NCBI GenBank assembly: GCA_032622095.1
Contig: CP136062.1
Span: forward strand, 7,963,710 to 8,027,709
Reading direction: 5' to 3'
Source of the DNA: Siphonodentalium dalli
Taxonomy: Eukaryota > Mollusca > Scaphopoda > Gadilida > Siphonodentaliidae
DNA length: 64,000 nt
A program made the position numbers and the translations under genes. Numbering within the stretch: position 1 is the stretch's first letter; every line of letters starts with the position of its first letter. The notes beneath the pieces were generated by a model, which saw only the letters and a program-made list of their open reading frames with translations, did no database searches and was not told the DNA's origin. Shown piece after piece: positions 51,438-61,570 of this stretch.

Positions 51438-51800
51438 TTCTAACTGCTAAACTGACTGCAGGCAGTTATCGTGTTGTATTTTGTTGCAAATTTGTGTCGC
51501 TGGCAGCCATGTTTTTGGCCAAATGACCCCAACATTACTTGTTCCTATCTACCGTATATTTCAATGTTAACATCCATGACAAATAGTATGCAGAGAAATT
51601 CATATAAAGTTGTTTACAGCGAATTTCTTCCTGCAAATCTCTGTTTTAGTGTTAAAAGGAGGGGGTGTCAAAAATGGTTGGAAAAAACTGCCGAAAACGG
51701 AAACAAATTTGGGTGGGTCCGACGTTCCCAAAAAGGGTCGAAAGGAAAAAATGAGCATACATGCCAGAACAATTTTTCAGAACCCCCCTCCTTGTTCTGA
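51438..51800 (-). repeat. Inverted copy of the core of the 33-34 kb TIR element
   Basis: Reverse complement of about 33,863-34,225: AGTTATCGTGTTGTATTTTG, a reverse satellite monomer (GGCAGCCATGTTTTTGGCC, AATGTTAACATCCATGAC), TTACAGCGAATTTC, TGCAAATCTCTGTTTTAG and GAAAAAACTGCCGAAAACGG. The terminal inverted repeats are not present here. Two overlapping open frames of 109 and 68 codons (51,471-51,816) are by-products. Confidence 0.75.
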
Positions 51801-51954
51801 TGTGGAAATTTTATAACGATGAACAAACAAGGCATGGCATGTATGTCTTGTTGAAATTGACTGCATGTACGTACCGGTATCTTGTTTTGTCTGTCATACT
51901 GAGAAGAAAAATAAATTGAGCTACAGCTACAATTTTCAGCTCAACTTACTTTAA

Positions 51955-52345
51955 GTTCGAGCTATTGGCATGGGTTGGCGTCTGTCGTGTGTGTAGACTG
52001 TGTCCGTCAACAATTTCCTTTGGCGCGGGCTACATGTCGTACCTTTGGAATGACCAAAAAACATGGCCGTCAGCAGCCATCTTGGATTTTACTCTTTGCA
52101 TGACTAAATCCATTGGCATAGGCTACATGTCGTACCTTTGGTCAGATCATAATGAGATTTGTCATGGCTATTGACATCTAGATGGGAACGGTTCATTTCG
52201 GGGTCATTCTGCCAAAAAACATGGCCGCTGGCAGCCATCTTGGATTTCAAAATTCAATCCATTGGCGCTGGCTGCAGGTCGTACTATTCGTCTGATCATC
52301 TTGAAATTTGTCATGGATGTTAATATTGAAATGTATAATTCATAG
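51955..52345 (+). mobile_element. Solo satellite-bearing element, second copy
   Basis: An eroded microsatellite edge (GTCTGTCGTGTGTGTAGAC, CCGTCAACAATTTCC) is followed by about two forward monomers with CATGGCCGTCAGCAGCC, TTTTACTCTTTGCATGAC, GGTCAGATCATAATG and CTGGCTGCAGGTCG. This is the same architecture as 41,661-42,058, with more substitutions and one shortened monomer near 52,046. Confidence 0.7.
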
Positions 52346-52559
52346 ATGTGAATATATATGCATTGCTGATTTGTATTAGGCCAACACGAAGAAAACCTGT
52401 GTTTAGGGTAACCCGCCAGCCCCGACTCAAAACCTGCCGCCAAATTCCATTTTATCATTTTTAAAACATTTCCTCCGACTTCATTTTATTTTTTTGTAAT
52501 TAGGAATTCGCGACTACCGAAGTAGCTTAAACAAGTAAACCATTTCCTTGCAAATATCG

Positions 52560-52800
52560 TCAATTCACGAAAAACGGAAGTGCCGCCATTGTTGTAGTAT
52601 ATTCGTATTCCCTCGTCATTGTTCGGCAAACCTCGCCGATTTCTCGAAAGCGGAAACCAGAAAACACGCGATACTTGGGCCGGAATATGTATTAACTAGC
52701 AAATCGAAAGTAACCCGGATATTTTTTCCGATTGCACATGGCGATTGAATATGGCGGAAACACTTCCGTGTGCTGATATATCCTGCGTTTTAGCTATTAA
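52560..52800 (+). promoter_or_regulatory. Candidate TATA-less promoter with ETS and YY1-like sites
   Basis: AAACGGAAGTGCCGCCATTG (about 52,571) joins an ETS core (CGGAAGTG) and a YY1-type CCGCCAT. ATATGGCGGAAACACTTCCG (about 52,750) repeats both in mirror order. It is locally richer in CpG than its surroundings. This pairing is typical of animal housekeeping promoters. Coding-like frames follow within 40-1,500 bp on the plus strand, which supports the direction, but transcription is inferred only. Confidence 0.4.
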
Positions 52801-52838
52801 ACTTCACAAATGTTCATATGAATCAGAATAGAAACATC

Positions 52839-52997
52839 ATGGTGCCTGTTAACTATAGCACAGACATGTTGTCGTGCGTGAACCGGTACCACACGGATTC
52901 TGAACTGACAGTAAAGGACATAGTAATAAAATGTCAGATTAAAAATAATTCTGACACTTTTGAAATCGACCCAAAGCTCAAAGTTGGAGACTTATAA
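52839..52997 (+). CDS. Short ORF, possible first coding exon (52 codons)
   Basis: ATG at 52,839 opens MVPVNYSTDMLSCVNRY, then ELTVKDIVIKCQIKNNSDTF and PKLKVGDL, ending at TAA 52,995-52,997. The composition is balanced and protein-like, and it lies just downstream of the ETS/YY1 patch. It may be a small protein or a first exon using an internal donor, such as ACA|GTAAAG at about 52,911. No domain is recognised. Confidence 0.3.
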   Translation: MVPVNYSTDMLSCVNRYHTDSELTVKDIVIKCQIKNNSDTFEIDPKLKVGDL

Positions 52998-53224
52998 GCC
53001 TGACGTAACATGAGTATGTATGTACTCAGTAGGAGTGGTATGTGCCTGGTAGAACTTAATTTTCTCCTAGTAGAACTATTTCTCATTAAATATTCATTAG
53101 TTCTACAGAAAGCCGGACCCGATGAATTAACATCTTCTGTGTCGCAATGATCCGAATGCAACAGTCATAGAGTAATCAATCCACATATATTGTTCTTGGG
53201 GCTTACTTTGTTTTACAGGTGTGA

Positions 53225-53467
53225 ATGCCACCACCGCTTTGCATATTGATTATGTTATGTACGTCACGTTGGCGTTGCCGCTTGTATGTGCCATTTCCAA
53301 TGGAGGAACTCTTGTTAAATTTACCTTCTGAGTATTTGAGTCGGTGGATAAACAAAATATCATGTCTCTTGTGTGGGAAATTGAACAGTAATATGTCCAC
53401 TCGTAGGATTTGGCCTGTAATATCCGAGCTTCAGCGTGAACATAAACCGTTTAATTTCCAACACTAG
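53225..53467 (+). CDS. Candidate exon with a CxxC zinc-finger-like motif
   Basis: Open for 80 codons after an acceptor-like TTTGTTTTACAG (53,207-53,218). The C-terminal part is protein-like: MEELLLNLPSEYLSRW, then ISCLLCGKLNSNMSTRR and ISELQREHKPF. CLLCGK followed by a later LQREH resembles a C2H2/BED-type finger (CxxC...H), but the second histidine spacing is unusual. Another frame from 53,221 is open for 36 codons, so the true frame is unsettled. It lies between the short ORF at 52,839 and the exon at 54,295 on the same strand. Confidence 0.3.
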   Translation: MPPPLCILIMLCTSRWRCRLYVPFPMEELLLNLPSEYLSRWINKISCLLCGKLNSNMSTRRIWPVISELQREHKPFNFQH

Positions 53468-53626
53468 ACACTTATTATATATATAATATCATGCTGTATA
53501 CATGTCATTGAACTTCTGTAACACCATTACACTGATTAAAGCTACCATGACATTGATTAGTGTGACAATGACTTGCCCAAGCTTTATTCGAGTGACACTG
53601 GCAGACGATTAGAAGGCACGAATCAG

Positions 53627-53800
53627 GGATGGGGTAATTGTAATTTGTAATTGTAATTGATTGTAATTATCTACATTTTTTCAAGTAATTGCATGTAATT
53701 GGTAATTGAGTTTATTCTCAATTACATGTAATTGCAATTGTAATTGGTTAGGATGTAATTGTAATTGTAATTAGGGTCTTAATTTCAATTACTTCAAAAT
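53627..53800. repeat. GTAATT low-complexity block, hAT-end-like
   Basis: CAGGGATGGGGTAATTG starts a run of GTAATTGTAATT/AATTAC repeats with mirror symmetry. Many invertebrate hAT elements begin with CAGGG and carry such subterminal repeats, but no matching opposite end or 8-bp duplication was found, so this is probably an isolated end. Confidence 0.35.
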
Positions 53801-54294
53801 CACAGGTACTTGTTTCTTCTCAAAGTTCTCTTTCATGATTCATCCAATGGTTTCTTCAAATGTTTTTTCTCTCCAAATTTCAAAGCGTAAGACTGGTGAC
53901 TGGCTATCACTATGTTGTCACAACACTGAATCTTTATCCACTGTGTCTCAATTGTGAATTCTGTTGACATATAAATTCAGTCTTATGGTGGTATTGGTAT
54001 ATGCATTGTTTATTGTCCCTTCTAATTTGCAACTGAATGACAAAGTGGGGACAAATCCCTGCCTCAATAATCCCCCAATTAGCACTGTCTAGTGGCGGCA
54101 TTGTGTTACCAGTAAGCTGGTGGCCACAAAGGCTAATTAAGTTTATGACTCTAATTAACAATCAGAGTGTTGATTATCTCATTGTCCTTTACAATTGGCC
54201 TGGTTGTGTGTCTGACTTACTGAGATAGTCTTATTCCCTTAATAATTAAATGATGGATACATGTGTGTTACTAAAAATTATTTTCATTTTATAG

Positions 54295-54522
54295 CGAAAT
54301 CATCAAGATGTCTATGAATCCACAGTCACACAAGCACCATCAGCAAGTGATCAACAACCTACTAGGATCTTTCAGTATGCAAAAACATCGGTCAAGAATG
54401 CCAAAGCATTGAATATAGTTAGCAAAGTTCATAAATCTCTGATATCATTCCAATTTCTAGAAGATCAACCCGACTACAAGCTGCCAATGCAACACGCTGG
54501 AATTTCGAGCTATAAATCATGA
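54295..54522 (+). CDS. Last coding exon of an unrecognised host gene (75 codons)
   Basis: Starts immediately after the acceptor TTCATTTTATAG and is open in one frame to TGA 54,520-54,522. The frame has an in-frame stop within the acceptor itself, as expected for a true intron boundary. It reads RNHQDVYESTVTQAPSASD, FQYAKTSVKNAKALNIVSKV and HKSLISFQFLEDQPDYKLP. The opening NHxxVY with a following Gln/Pro-rich linker resembles what follows a BED finger in ZBED/hAT-derived proteins (inference, weak). AATAAA signals follow about 100 bp downstream. There is no ATG, so it must be spliced from upstream exons such as those at 52,839 and 53,225. Confidence 0.45.
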   Translation, partial: RNHQDVYESTVTQAPSASDQQPTRIFQYAKTSVKNAKALNIVSKVHKSLISFQFLEDQPDYKLPMQHAGISSYKS

Positions 54523-54622
54523 TTCGCCCAGTTCTACGAACACCTACACTGTACCAAGTGTGCTTCACGGTGTATTTAATGTTGCTTATGCCACGAATAC
54601 TTAAATACTATTCCCCGTGAAA

Positions 54623-54646
54623 AATAAAATGAAAAAATAAAATAAA
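54623..54646 (+). terminator. Polyadenylation signals
   Basis: Two AATAAA hexamers (54,623 and about 54,637, the second in AATAAAATAAAG) lie about 100 bp after the stop codon of the exon at 54,295-54,522, a normal distance for a short 3' UTR on the plus strand. Confidence 0.45.
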
Positions 54647-54649
54647 GTA

Positions 54650-56490
54650 CTGCCCGCCCGCCCCTGTTGTTTTTCCCTCATGTTACCTTAAACTCAAGTA
54701 TTCTTCCTTTTTGGCCTTACATACATGTACATGTATGTTACACTTATTAACACTCCTCAAATTAGCATTTCTGCATAAACATAACAAATTTATACATAAC
54801 GTTTTACTTAATCTAACTCAAGTACAATTATTTCTACTGTGGATGGATGCATATCATTGCAAGGGCGAAAACAACATCCCGTGATGTGGACACGCCCCGC
54901 ATGGACTATTTTCGCAATGCAGAGCACAATAATTATGTTGACATTTTGTTTCTGGGAGTCAGAAAATACAGGTACATGTATCTGGCCCGGTGCCAAAGTT
55001 TTTCTATAAACATAGATATAGCAATTCTAACTGTGGTGTCAAATTGCTTGGCACAAACGCATGTATAGAACCATGATTAATTGAAATATTTATCCAATGC
55101 ACCGGCCCAAACCATATGGTCTACCTGGTGGCCCTGGACCCATTCAATTGCACTCATTGAACTAGCTGTAAGCATGCGGCTAAATAATTATAACTATGGA
55201 GGAATGTTCTATTCTACTATCATTACCGAACATCTGAAGCAAATCGACCGTACCACTCGTCGGATCTACATGTACGCTCAGTTGTAAATATTTACTTTTC
55301 GATTTGGGACGCATCTATCAGCGATAAACTAATGAAAGCGAATTCACCATCAAGAGTCGCTGCATTTAATTAATAATATAAGAACGACGGTGTGTGTTGT
55401 CAATTTGGCCATAAAATTGTAAAAAATACTACTTTGAACAAGATTTTTCTCCATTTATATTTGATCACCCTACCAGAGTGTTTCACATCACTTTAATTGT
55501 CACTACATGTAGCTCCATATACACGTAAGCTACATAAACTTAGTTTGTGTTTTATGTGTGCATACCCAGATTGGAACATATCAAATTTATATACCGGTAT
55601 ATGTGTTGAATGTAGTATCCAAAAAATTCCGAGGGGTGGGGGTTGGTCCCCATACCCCCACATATCAGAAGGGGGTATCCCCTCTCATGCTCTCCCACGC
55701 TTGCCACTTCATGGCTCGGATGATGCTATGCATCATATACATGTACATATTAAAGGAGCCTCCCCCTTTCAAATTTCCTGGATCCGCCCATGGTTATTCT
55801 CAATGCACTCAAACATTCATCAATGTTCTACTACTAGTATGTACAAATGTACATGTATAAATATTCAGGTACAGGTATATAATCACAGTATTTCAAGCGC
55901 GAAATCAGGTGATGAAAAAAGGGATTTGTGTGAGGTCTCACACGTACATGCATGTATGTAACGCAGAAATTTGTAGTTGGCTTATATTTGTACTGCCACT
56001 CTGTCACTCACCATGTATTACTGACATTCGTATGAGGCATGAATGGATGTTAACCATAGAAATATGATTATACCCACATGCTGAGGAGGATAAATTGAGG
56101 AACGACACAAATGTAATGGTAGAATGACCCTAATGTCATCATAGTAGATGTACCTTAGATACATGGCTTATTTGCAATGTCAACATACCTGTAAACTTCA
56201 AAATAAGGCCTAAGGAAAATATAGGTGTGATTTCCCCTAATTGCCCCTTCCCAGAATTAGGGTCGATAAGAAGGCCTTTTTGTGAGTTTTTTTCTTTAAA
56301 CATACTGCCTACAATGTACAATATACATGTACATTAATGTAGAAGTGTACTACATCTACATGTGGTATAATGGGGCTTGATTAAAGGTGATGTGATGTAC
56401 CGGTAAGTGTGAATAAACCAAGGAGTTCACAAGTGAACTACAGCTGGGGACTCTGGGAAGGGGTGGATTTAGTTCGGGAGCCCGCATATG
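54650..56490. other. Non-coding stretch
   Basis: AT-rich with TACATGTA runs. A 154-codon frame (55,497-55,961) runs through GGGGGTATCCCC and TCCCCCTTTC repeat-like sequence, overlaps a second frame and shows no domain. CCTGGATCCGCCCATGG at about 55,777 resembles the inner part of a hAT-type inverted end, but no partner was found. Confidence 0.4.
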
Positions 56491-56493
56491 TTC

Positions 56494-56950
56494 TATTTAC
56501 ACTTTTGCGTACAAAAGGTTTGACCCCCTAAAGTTGGTACCAATAATGGAACATTCTGAAAAACCGATTTCTTAAGTTGCGCATTCCTAGGGTTTAGGGG
56601 CTGCTGAAACCCAAAAAGTGCCAAAAAATCACTTCTATTTACACTTCCGCGTACATCGATGGATTTTTGTTTGATGATACTCCTAAGTGTACTGATTAAG
56701 AAAACACAACCTAAGAAAGGGATTTTCCTGGGGTTTTCAGATAAGAAAGGGGGTCCCATGAGGAACCCCAAAACGTGATTTTTCACTTTTGTTTACACTT
56801 TCGCGTACATCCATCATTTTTGGTCTCAAAGTACTTTGATATATACTAATTATAAAAACATAACTTAAGAAGCAACTTTTCCTGGGGTTTTAAGATAAGA
56901 AGGGGTCATCGGGTCACCCCTCAAAACGTACACAATCAATTTTATTTACA
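56494..56950. repeat. Three-copy tandem repeat (~141-156 bp)
   Basis: TTTACAC followed by TTTTGCGTAC, TTCCGCGTAC or TTTCGCGTAC occurs near 56,496, 56,637 and 56,794. Each is followed by TGAT-rich sequence, AACTTAAGAA-like and TTTTCCTGGGGTTTT stretches and AGATAAGAAAGGGG. Copies differ by 20% or more, so it is old. The 97-codon minus-strand frame across it is a by-product. Confidence 0.65.
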
Positions 56951-57229
56951 TGATTGCATTCGTCCAACGTGGGTGTATGTGCGTACACCCCTGGAACGTT
57001 GTACTATCACAACCAATACATCGCTAAATCGATACGATCAACTTAAGAAATATATATTCATGTCGTTTTCTGATAAGTACGATACTTGTTACCCCCCCCC
57101 CCCCCCCACAACCCGATCCATTTTCTAAAACTATAAGTGAGCCAGTTTTATGAACATTATAGCGGGAAAATCTAGTAAAATGTATACAAATGTATATATT
57201 TTCGAGAAGCTAAGACATAATGACACTTT

Positions 57230-57640
57230 TTTTGGCCAAAATTGAAACACGCCATCCAAGATGGCCGCCAAAATATGACATTTTTTCACAAATATCTTCT
57301 AGATCAATTCATGCTGTTTGAAACTGGTTGAGTAATGCAACTTTAGTTTGTGTTTTTTCTATATTAACTGATCATTGGAGCAATTAAATATGCAATTATT
57401 GGGGAACTAACCCCTTCCGATCCCTCAAAAATCTGATTGTATGCGGTATAAAATTTTACCCAAAAAAAATCACAATTGGGATTCTAGTCATATTTCAACA
57501 AGAAAGAACAGAACTTTGTAATGTGAGTGAGGCATATCATTACCTATGCATATTCCAAATCACTGGAACCAAAATTCTTACTTTGGATCAAAATGGCTGC
57601 CAATATGGCCGCCAAAATATGGAAAATGGTAAATATTACA
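57230..57640. other. Non-coding stretch with two ATGGCCGCCAAAATATG copies
   Basis: CATCCAAGATGGCCGCC at about 57,251 and ATATGGCCGCCAAAATATGG at about 57,603 repeat a CAAGATGGC/GCCGCCA core like the one in the satellite, but the surroundings are not satellite. No gene. Confidence 0.45.
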
Positions 57641-57659
57641 CCAGCGTGTCCTGCAATCA

Positions 57660-58110
57660 CTTACAAGTTGTGTTGATGTATACAGGTATACAGGGAGTTA
57701 TTGTATGTCATGACTGATGTGAGTATGTATATCTGGACGGGCTGAATGCCCATTAGTGAGGGTTCATGTATACCTGGAGTGAATCTATGGTCTAGGGTGG
57801 GCTGCATATGTAAATCGAGTGGTTATATGACTATGTGTGTCGAATAGGTATACAGGTAATGACTGTATGGTTAATGGTGAGATGAGTACATGTAGATATA
57901 CAAGTAGTGACTGTATGATCATAAATGTAATGAACATCTATACAGGGGGTGACAGGCGTATGAGTATACATGTATACAGGTGTTCCTGTTTGGTGACTCG
58001 TGTCGGTATCGTCATGTGTAGGTTATACCAGTACACACACGTGTTGCTTTATTGTCATGGGCGAGGGATATGTGTATATAGCGAGTGACTATACTGCCAT
58101 GGCTGGGTGT
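57660..58110. repeat. Degenerate TATACAGG minisatellite
   Basis: Loose repeats of about 50 bp with GTATACAGGT, GTGACTGTATG and GAGTGACTATA. Examples are at about 57,680, 57,848, 57,895, 57,940 and 57,970. Strongly diverged. The 83-codon frame inside is a by-product. Confidence 0.5.
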
Positions 58111-58116
58111 ATTAGT

Positions 58117-58926
58117 AACGAACCAAAGACGCTTTGGGTCGTATATAGGCTATATCTGATTTTGTGACGTCACCAATTTTTAAGTAATACGACCCTTGGA
58201 TTTTGAATTTTGGATAGCACGAATGTAGGACATAGGATCGGTGGGCCTAAAGCATTATTGTCGTAATCGGCTGTCAAGAGGCCAACACAAATCAGTCGAT
58301 GTGCAACATTTATATAAACGTCATACAGTCATTGATGTGTTTTGTTATTTATAAGGGCAAGTAGCTAGTTTATACTGCATTTCTATCAGGTCTATTCACT
58401 CTATTGGATTATAATTGGAAACATATCAAACTAAAGCGCTAGAGTTTTAACAAAGCGTGAATTAAATTGCATGACAATGTTTTGTTTACAAATGTTTACA
58501 AAATAAAAAAAAAATTAAAAACTTTTGCCCAGAAAATCAATTCCAGCCGCATGAATGCACATGTAGAGAATATCTTCAATTTTCTATCGGTATTTTCGCC
58601 TGAAAGATTGATGCAATATTCACAAAGTTCAAACCTAAACAATACTATAAGATTCGATTGAGTGCTTCAATTTAAGTTCATCGATACAATCTAAAATCAA
58701 TAAATAAAATTGGAAGATAATGTTCAACATATAGTTCCAAACGTATTAACCATTTAAACCCATACTATTCTGTGAGTGTACGAAACAAATTATTTATGTA
58801 ATTATAAGTATTGAAAATGTTATGTATTTCTATCAACAACGGCTGAACGAGCGAAGAGATATGAGTTTGTGCTATAAATTAATACGCAATCACACAAAAA
58901 TAAATAGTCTTGCCACAGAAATAATT
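58117..58926 (+). repeat. Dispersed repeat family 4, copy 2 (~810 bp)
   Basis: Same start (ACGAACCAAAGACGCTTTGG) and same internal order as 47,779-48,612, with GCCCAGAAAATCAATTCC, TTGATGCAATATTCAC and CATTTAAACCCATACTATTC, ending at TTGCCACAGAAATAATTTT. It lacks about ten bases near the start and about fifteen near 58,310 relative to copy 1. Copies are 10.3 kb apart in the same orientation, and flanks differ beyond both ends, so the boundaries are well set. Confidence 0.8.
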
Positions 58927-59375
58927 TTCGCGAACAGCAAGGGTAGAATTCTTCGGGCGCTAAGATCCCCCGATTATTCCCGAGGCCATTCGGTATGTTT
59001 CGGAAATACACAACAACAAAAATTGCCGCTGCTGTTTTGAAATTGTTTTAACATTTCCTCGACACGTGTTTCACATCAAATGAGATTGCACAGTACAATA
59101 CATTAATAACTATAATCCTCAATCCGATCAACCAACATAGAGAAAACGGAGACGAATTGCAGTAATAGAGACTGGTAGTGATAGTGACTGAAATTGAAAT
59201 TCGCAATGTGAGCGCTTCAAAACACCATTTATGAATGAACTGTGACGTCACATGGAATCGCGTGCAAACATTCCAACGTATATTCATGCGCACTATAACA
59301 AAATATTTCCTAGTTTGTATCATTATTTGATTGCGTGCCATAGTAGATAATATGGTAAAACATATCAGAAAGTAC

Positions 59376-59378
<3 letters not shown>

Positions 59379-59414
<36 letters not shown>
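59379..59414. repeat. AT microsatellite
   Basis: An uninterrupted (AT)n run of about 36 bp. Confidence 0.9.
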
Positions 59415-59418
<4 letters not shown>

Positions 59419-59724
59419 AGTATTTAGTTATATAAAAAACACAGGTGTGGGGAGATTTTGTCCATTGAATTTAAATTTCGTTAGACATAATTATGCGCGT
59501 GCCATTGCAGGTTAGGAGAATTTAGCAAATCGAGTTAATCGTGTGACACAAATAAACTTGCAGGTTGGGACAATTTACTCAAGAAAACTAATCGTCGGAC
59601 AAAAATCCAACGATTTTGGCTTTAAAAATACTCTTAAAATGAAATTGGTATGGTAGATTTCACACGAATGGTTATAACGTGTTACATGCACAGTGTGTTT
59701 GTACCAAGAATCTCCGTCGCAGGT

Positions 59725-59915
59725 TCGGTAGTGATGTTCGGGAATCTTCGGGGGATCTTAGCACCGAGTGATGTTCGGGAATCACCGGGGGATCTTAGCG
59801 GCCGAAGAATTATATTTTTGCTCGCGAACACGCAAGGACGCGGATCTTCGATTTTGAAGATCCCCCGAATATTGCCGAGCCGATTCGGGTATCTCCGGGG
59901 GATCTTCAACATCGG
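59725..59915. repeat. GGGGGATCTT inverted-repeat cluster
   Basis: GGGGGATCTT occurs at about 59,751, 59,789 and 59,897, and its complement AAGATCCCCC at about 59,858, interleaved with GATGTTCGGGAATC and CGATTCGGGTATC. Each can pair with the opposite copies to form alternative hairpins. Single related copies lie at about 58,969 (TAAGATCCCCCGATT) and 38,158. This may be a small foldback-type repeat. The frames across it are by-products. Confidence 0.6.
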
Positions 59916-60037
59916 AGATCTGAGTATACTTCGCTGTTGTTTTTGTTGATGTTGACTGCAGTTGTGTGTTTTATTTGATGTTATAATTTACATTTATTTG
60001 TGTACTCTGCGATTATACCGTATATATAATCAATGCT

Positions 60038-60690
60038 GGTATATTCGTGGAAGACATTACAGATCACATGCCTATCTATCTCCTTTTGAGCAATGGAACT
60101 AAAACAATGAATAAGAAAGACGTATTTATATGGCAAAGAGACTATTCAAAAAGAAACAAAGAAAATATCCAAAATTGACTGGACTATGGTGTTAGACAAC
60201 CAGGATTGCAACAAAGCCTACAATTCTTTCCACGAAACATTAACAAACATTTACAATAATAATTTTCCAAACATCAGAAAGAAAATCAAACCTTCTAATC
60301 ATTGCAAGCCATGGATAACAGCAGGTATACTGAATTCCATTAGAAGAAAGAATAAACTATATAAAATATTCATTAAGAACAGAACATACTATAATAATGA
60401 TCGATACAAGAAGTATAGGAATAGACTAAATTTAATTATCCGTACTGCTAAACAACACTATTATCATAGGAAATTCCAACAATATGAAGGTAATATCGAT
60501 GGCACATGGAAACTGATTAAAAACATTCTCAACAAGAAAAAGGGAAGCAAAAATGTAACAGAGTTCTTTTATGAAAATAAATATATTAAAGGATTTATTC
60601 GGTCTAGAAACTACAAAACGCAATCGGAAAGCCCTCCCTGTTGTGATTAATATGATCCAAGTCCCATTCCGATCGCATAATAAATATCCC
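60038..60690 (+). mobile_element. Truncated LINE (CR1/Jockey-group), endonuclease end plus linker
   Basis: 60,038-60,175 encodes the C-terminal end of an APE-type endonuclease, with ITDHMPIYLLLS (the conserved S/T-DH-x-P motif), then stops. The next part is one base out of frame and continues as a 154-codon frame (60,186-60,650) with KPWITAGILNSIRRKNKLY, KKYRNRLNLIIRTAKQHYY and TWKLIKNILNKKKGS, the standard linker between endonuclease and reverse transcriptase in these LINEs. Homology-type sequence ends near 60,600, before any reverse transcriptase motif. The element then passes to a short tail ending in AAATAAATAAATAA. It has thus lost its 5' part by truncation and its reverse transcriptase by internal deletion, and is inactive. 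Confidence 0.75.
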
Positions 60691-61306
60691 GTAAAATAAA
60701 TAAATAATACCACCACCGGTATTCGGAGATTTCCGTGACTAAACTACGAGTGACGTACTTGTGGGGAGCAAATTAAAAACACAGATTCGGAGCCGGTGTT
60801 TATTATGCAGACTACGATGACGTAATCGTAAGTCAGCCGATACTAAAATGCGGATTCGTATGTGCGCGTGTGGTGTATAGATTACGTTACGCTTTGGCCG
60901 TTTATCGGGAATAGAAGACAATAACTATGTGAATACAGTAATTAATAGCGCCTAGATTGGTTGTTGTTTTTGTAGCCATTAATAACATGCCGGCACGTGT
61001 CTGTTTTGGTGAATAGATGGCAGTAATTAGTGATTTGATTGTCTCGCGTATTCACTCGGTGATTTGTAATCACTCCGCGACTATTCATCAGTGTCATTCG
61101 CGAACTTGTTTGCACTCTAAAATGCCACAAAGTGAATAGAAAGAACATTATCTCTCTGGTCATACTTAATTAAGAAGCGCCCAAATTTATATAAACACTG
61201 GGCTGAATAATGTTAACTCTATTTAGGCGCTTTTGTTTTGTGTTTGTTTGTTGTTTTACTTTCGATATAAATATCCCGAGTATCTGTCATCGCCACATAT
61301 TCCAAG

Positions 61307-61396
61307 ATGCCTAGTAGATGTAGTGTGTTCAGTTGTGGGCGGGCTAGCGATCCATTATTTAGTACCTCCAAAAAGACAACACATTGTGTAATTTAG
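61307..61396 (+). CDS. Short THAP-like N-terminus (29 codons)
   Basis: ATG at 61,307 encodes MPSRCSVFSCGRASDPLFS and stops at TAG 61,394-61,396. THAP zinc fingers begin MPxxCxxxxC, so the start fits, and a TATAAATA-like element lies about 40 bp upstream (61,266). The rest of the C2CH finger is absent before the stop. It could be a first exon, a THAP gene remnant, or chance. Confidence 0.22.
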   Translation: MPSRCSVFSCGRASDPLFSTSKKTTHCVI

Positions 61397-61570
61397 AACG
61401 CTCTTTATTGTCTACCGCTTTTGGGAGACGGAAGCATGGACGCTCTTTATATTCAATTGTCACAATACCACATACAAAATCACCCATGACATATCGAAAT
61501 AAAGCACGTTCATAATTGAGAACGCTCTTTATTGACTACACCGCGACGAAAACATGGACGCTCTTTATTA
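61396..61570. repeat. Paired AACGCTCTTTATTG ... ATGGACGCTCTTTAT units
   Basis: Two ~55-bp units (61,396-61,450 and 61,519-61,569) each begin GAACGCTCTTTATTG, contain CTAC and a CGCG/GACG stretch, and end CATGGACGCTCTTTAT. The motif ACGCTCTTTAT therefore occurs four times, always in the same orientation. Function unknown. Confidence 0.6.

Noticed and set aside
53627-54600. Complete hAT element starting at CAGGGATGGGG
   Set aside because: No matching inverted end and no 8-bp target duplication were found. GCACGAAT upstream has only an imperfect partner near 54,590.
55497-55961. 154-codon frame and an overlapping 100-codon frame
   Set aside because: Both frames are open across repeat-like C/G-rich sequence, with no domain, no splice context and no preference between the frames.
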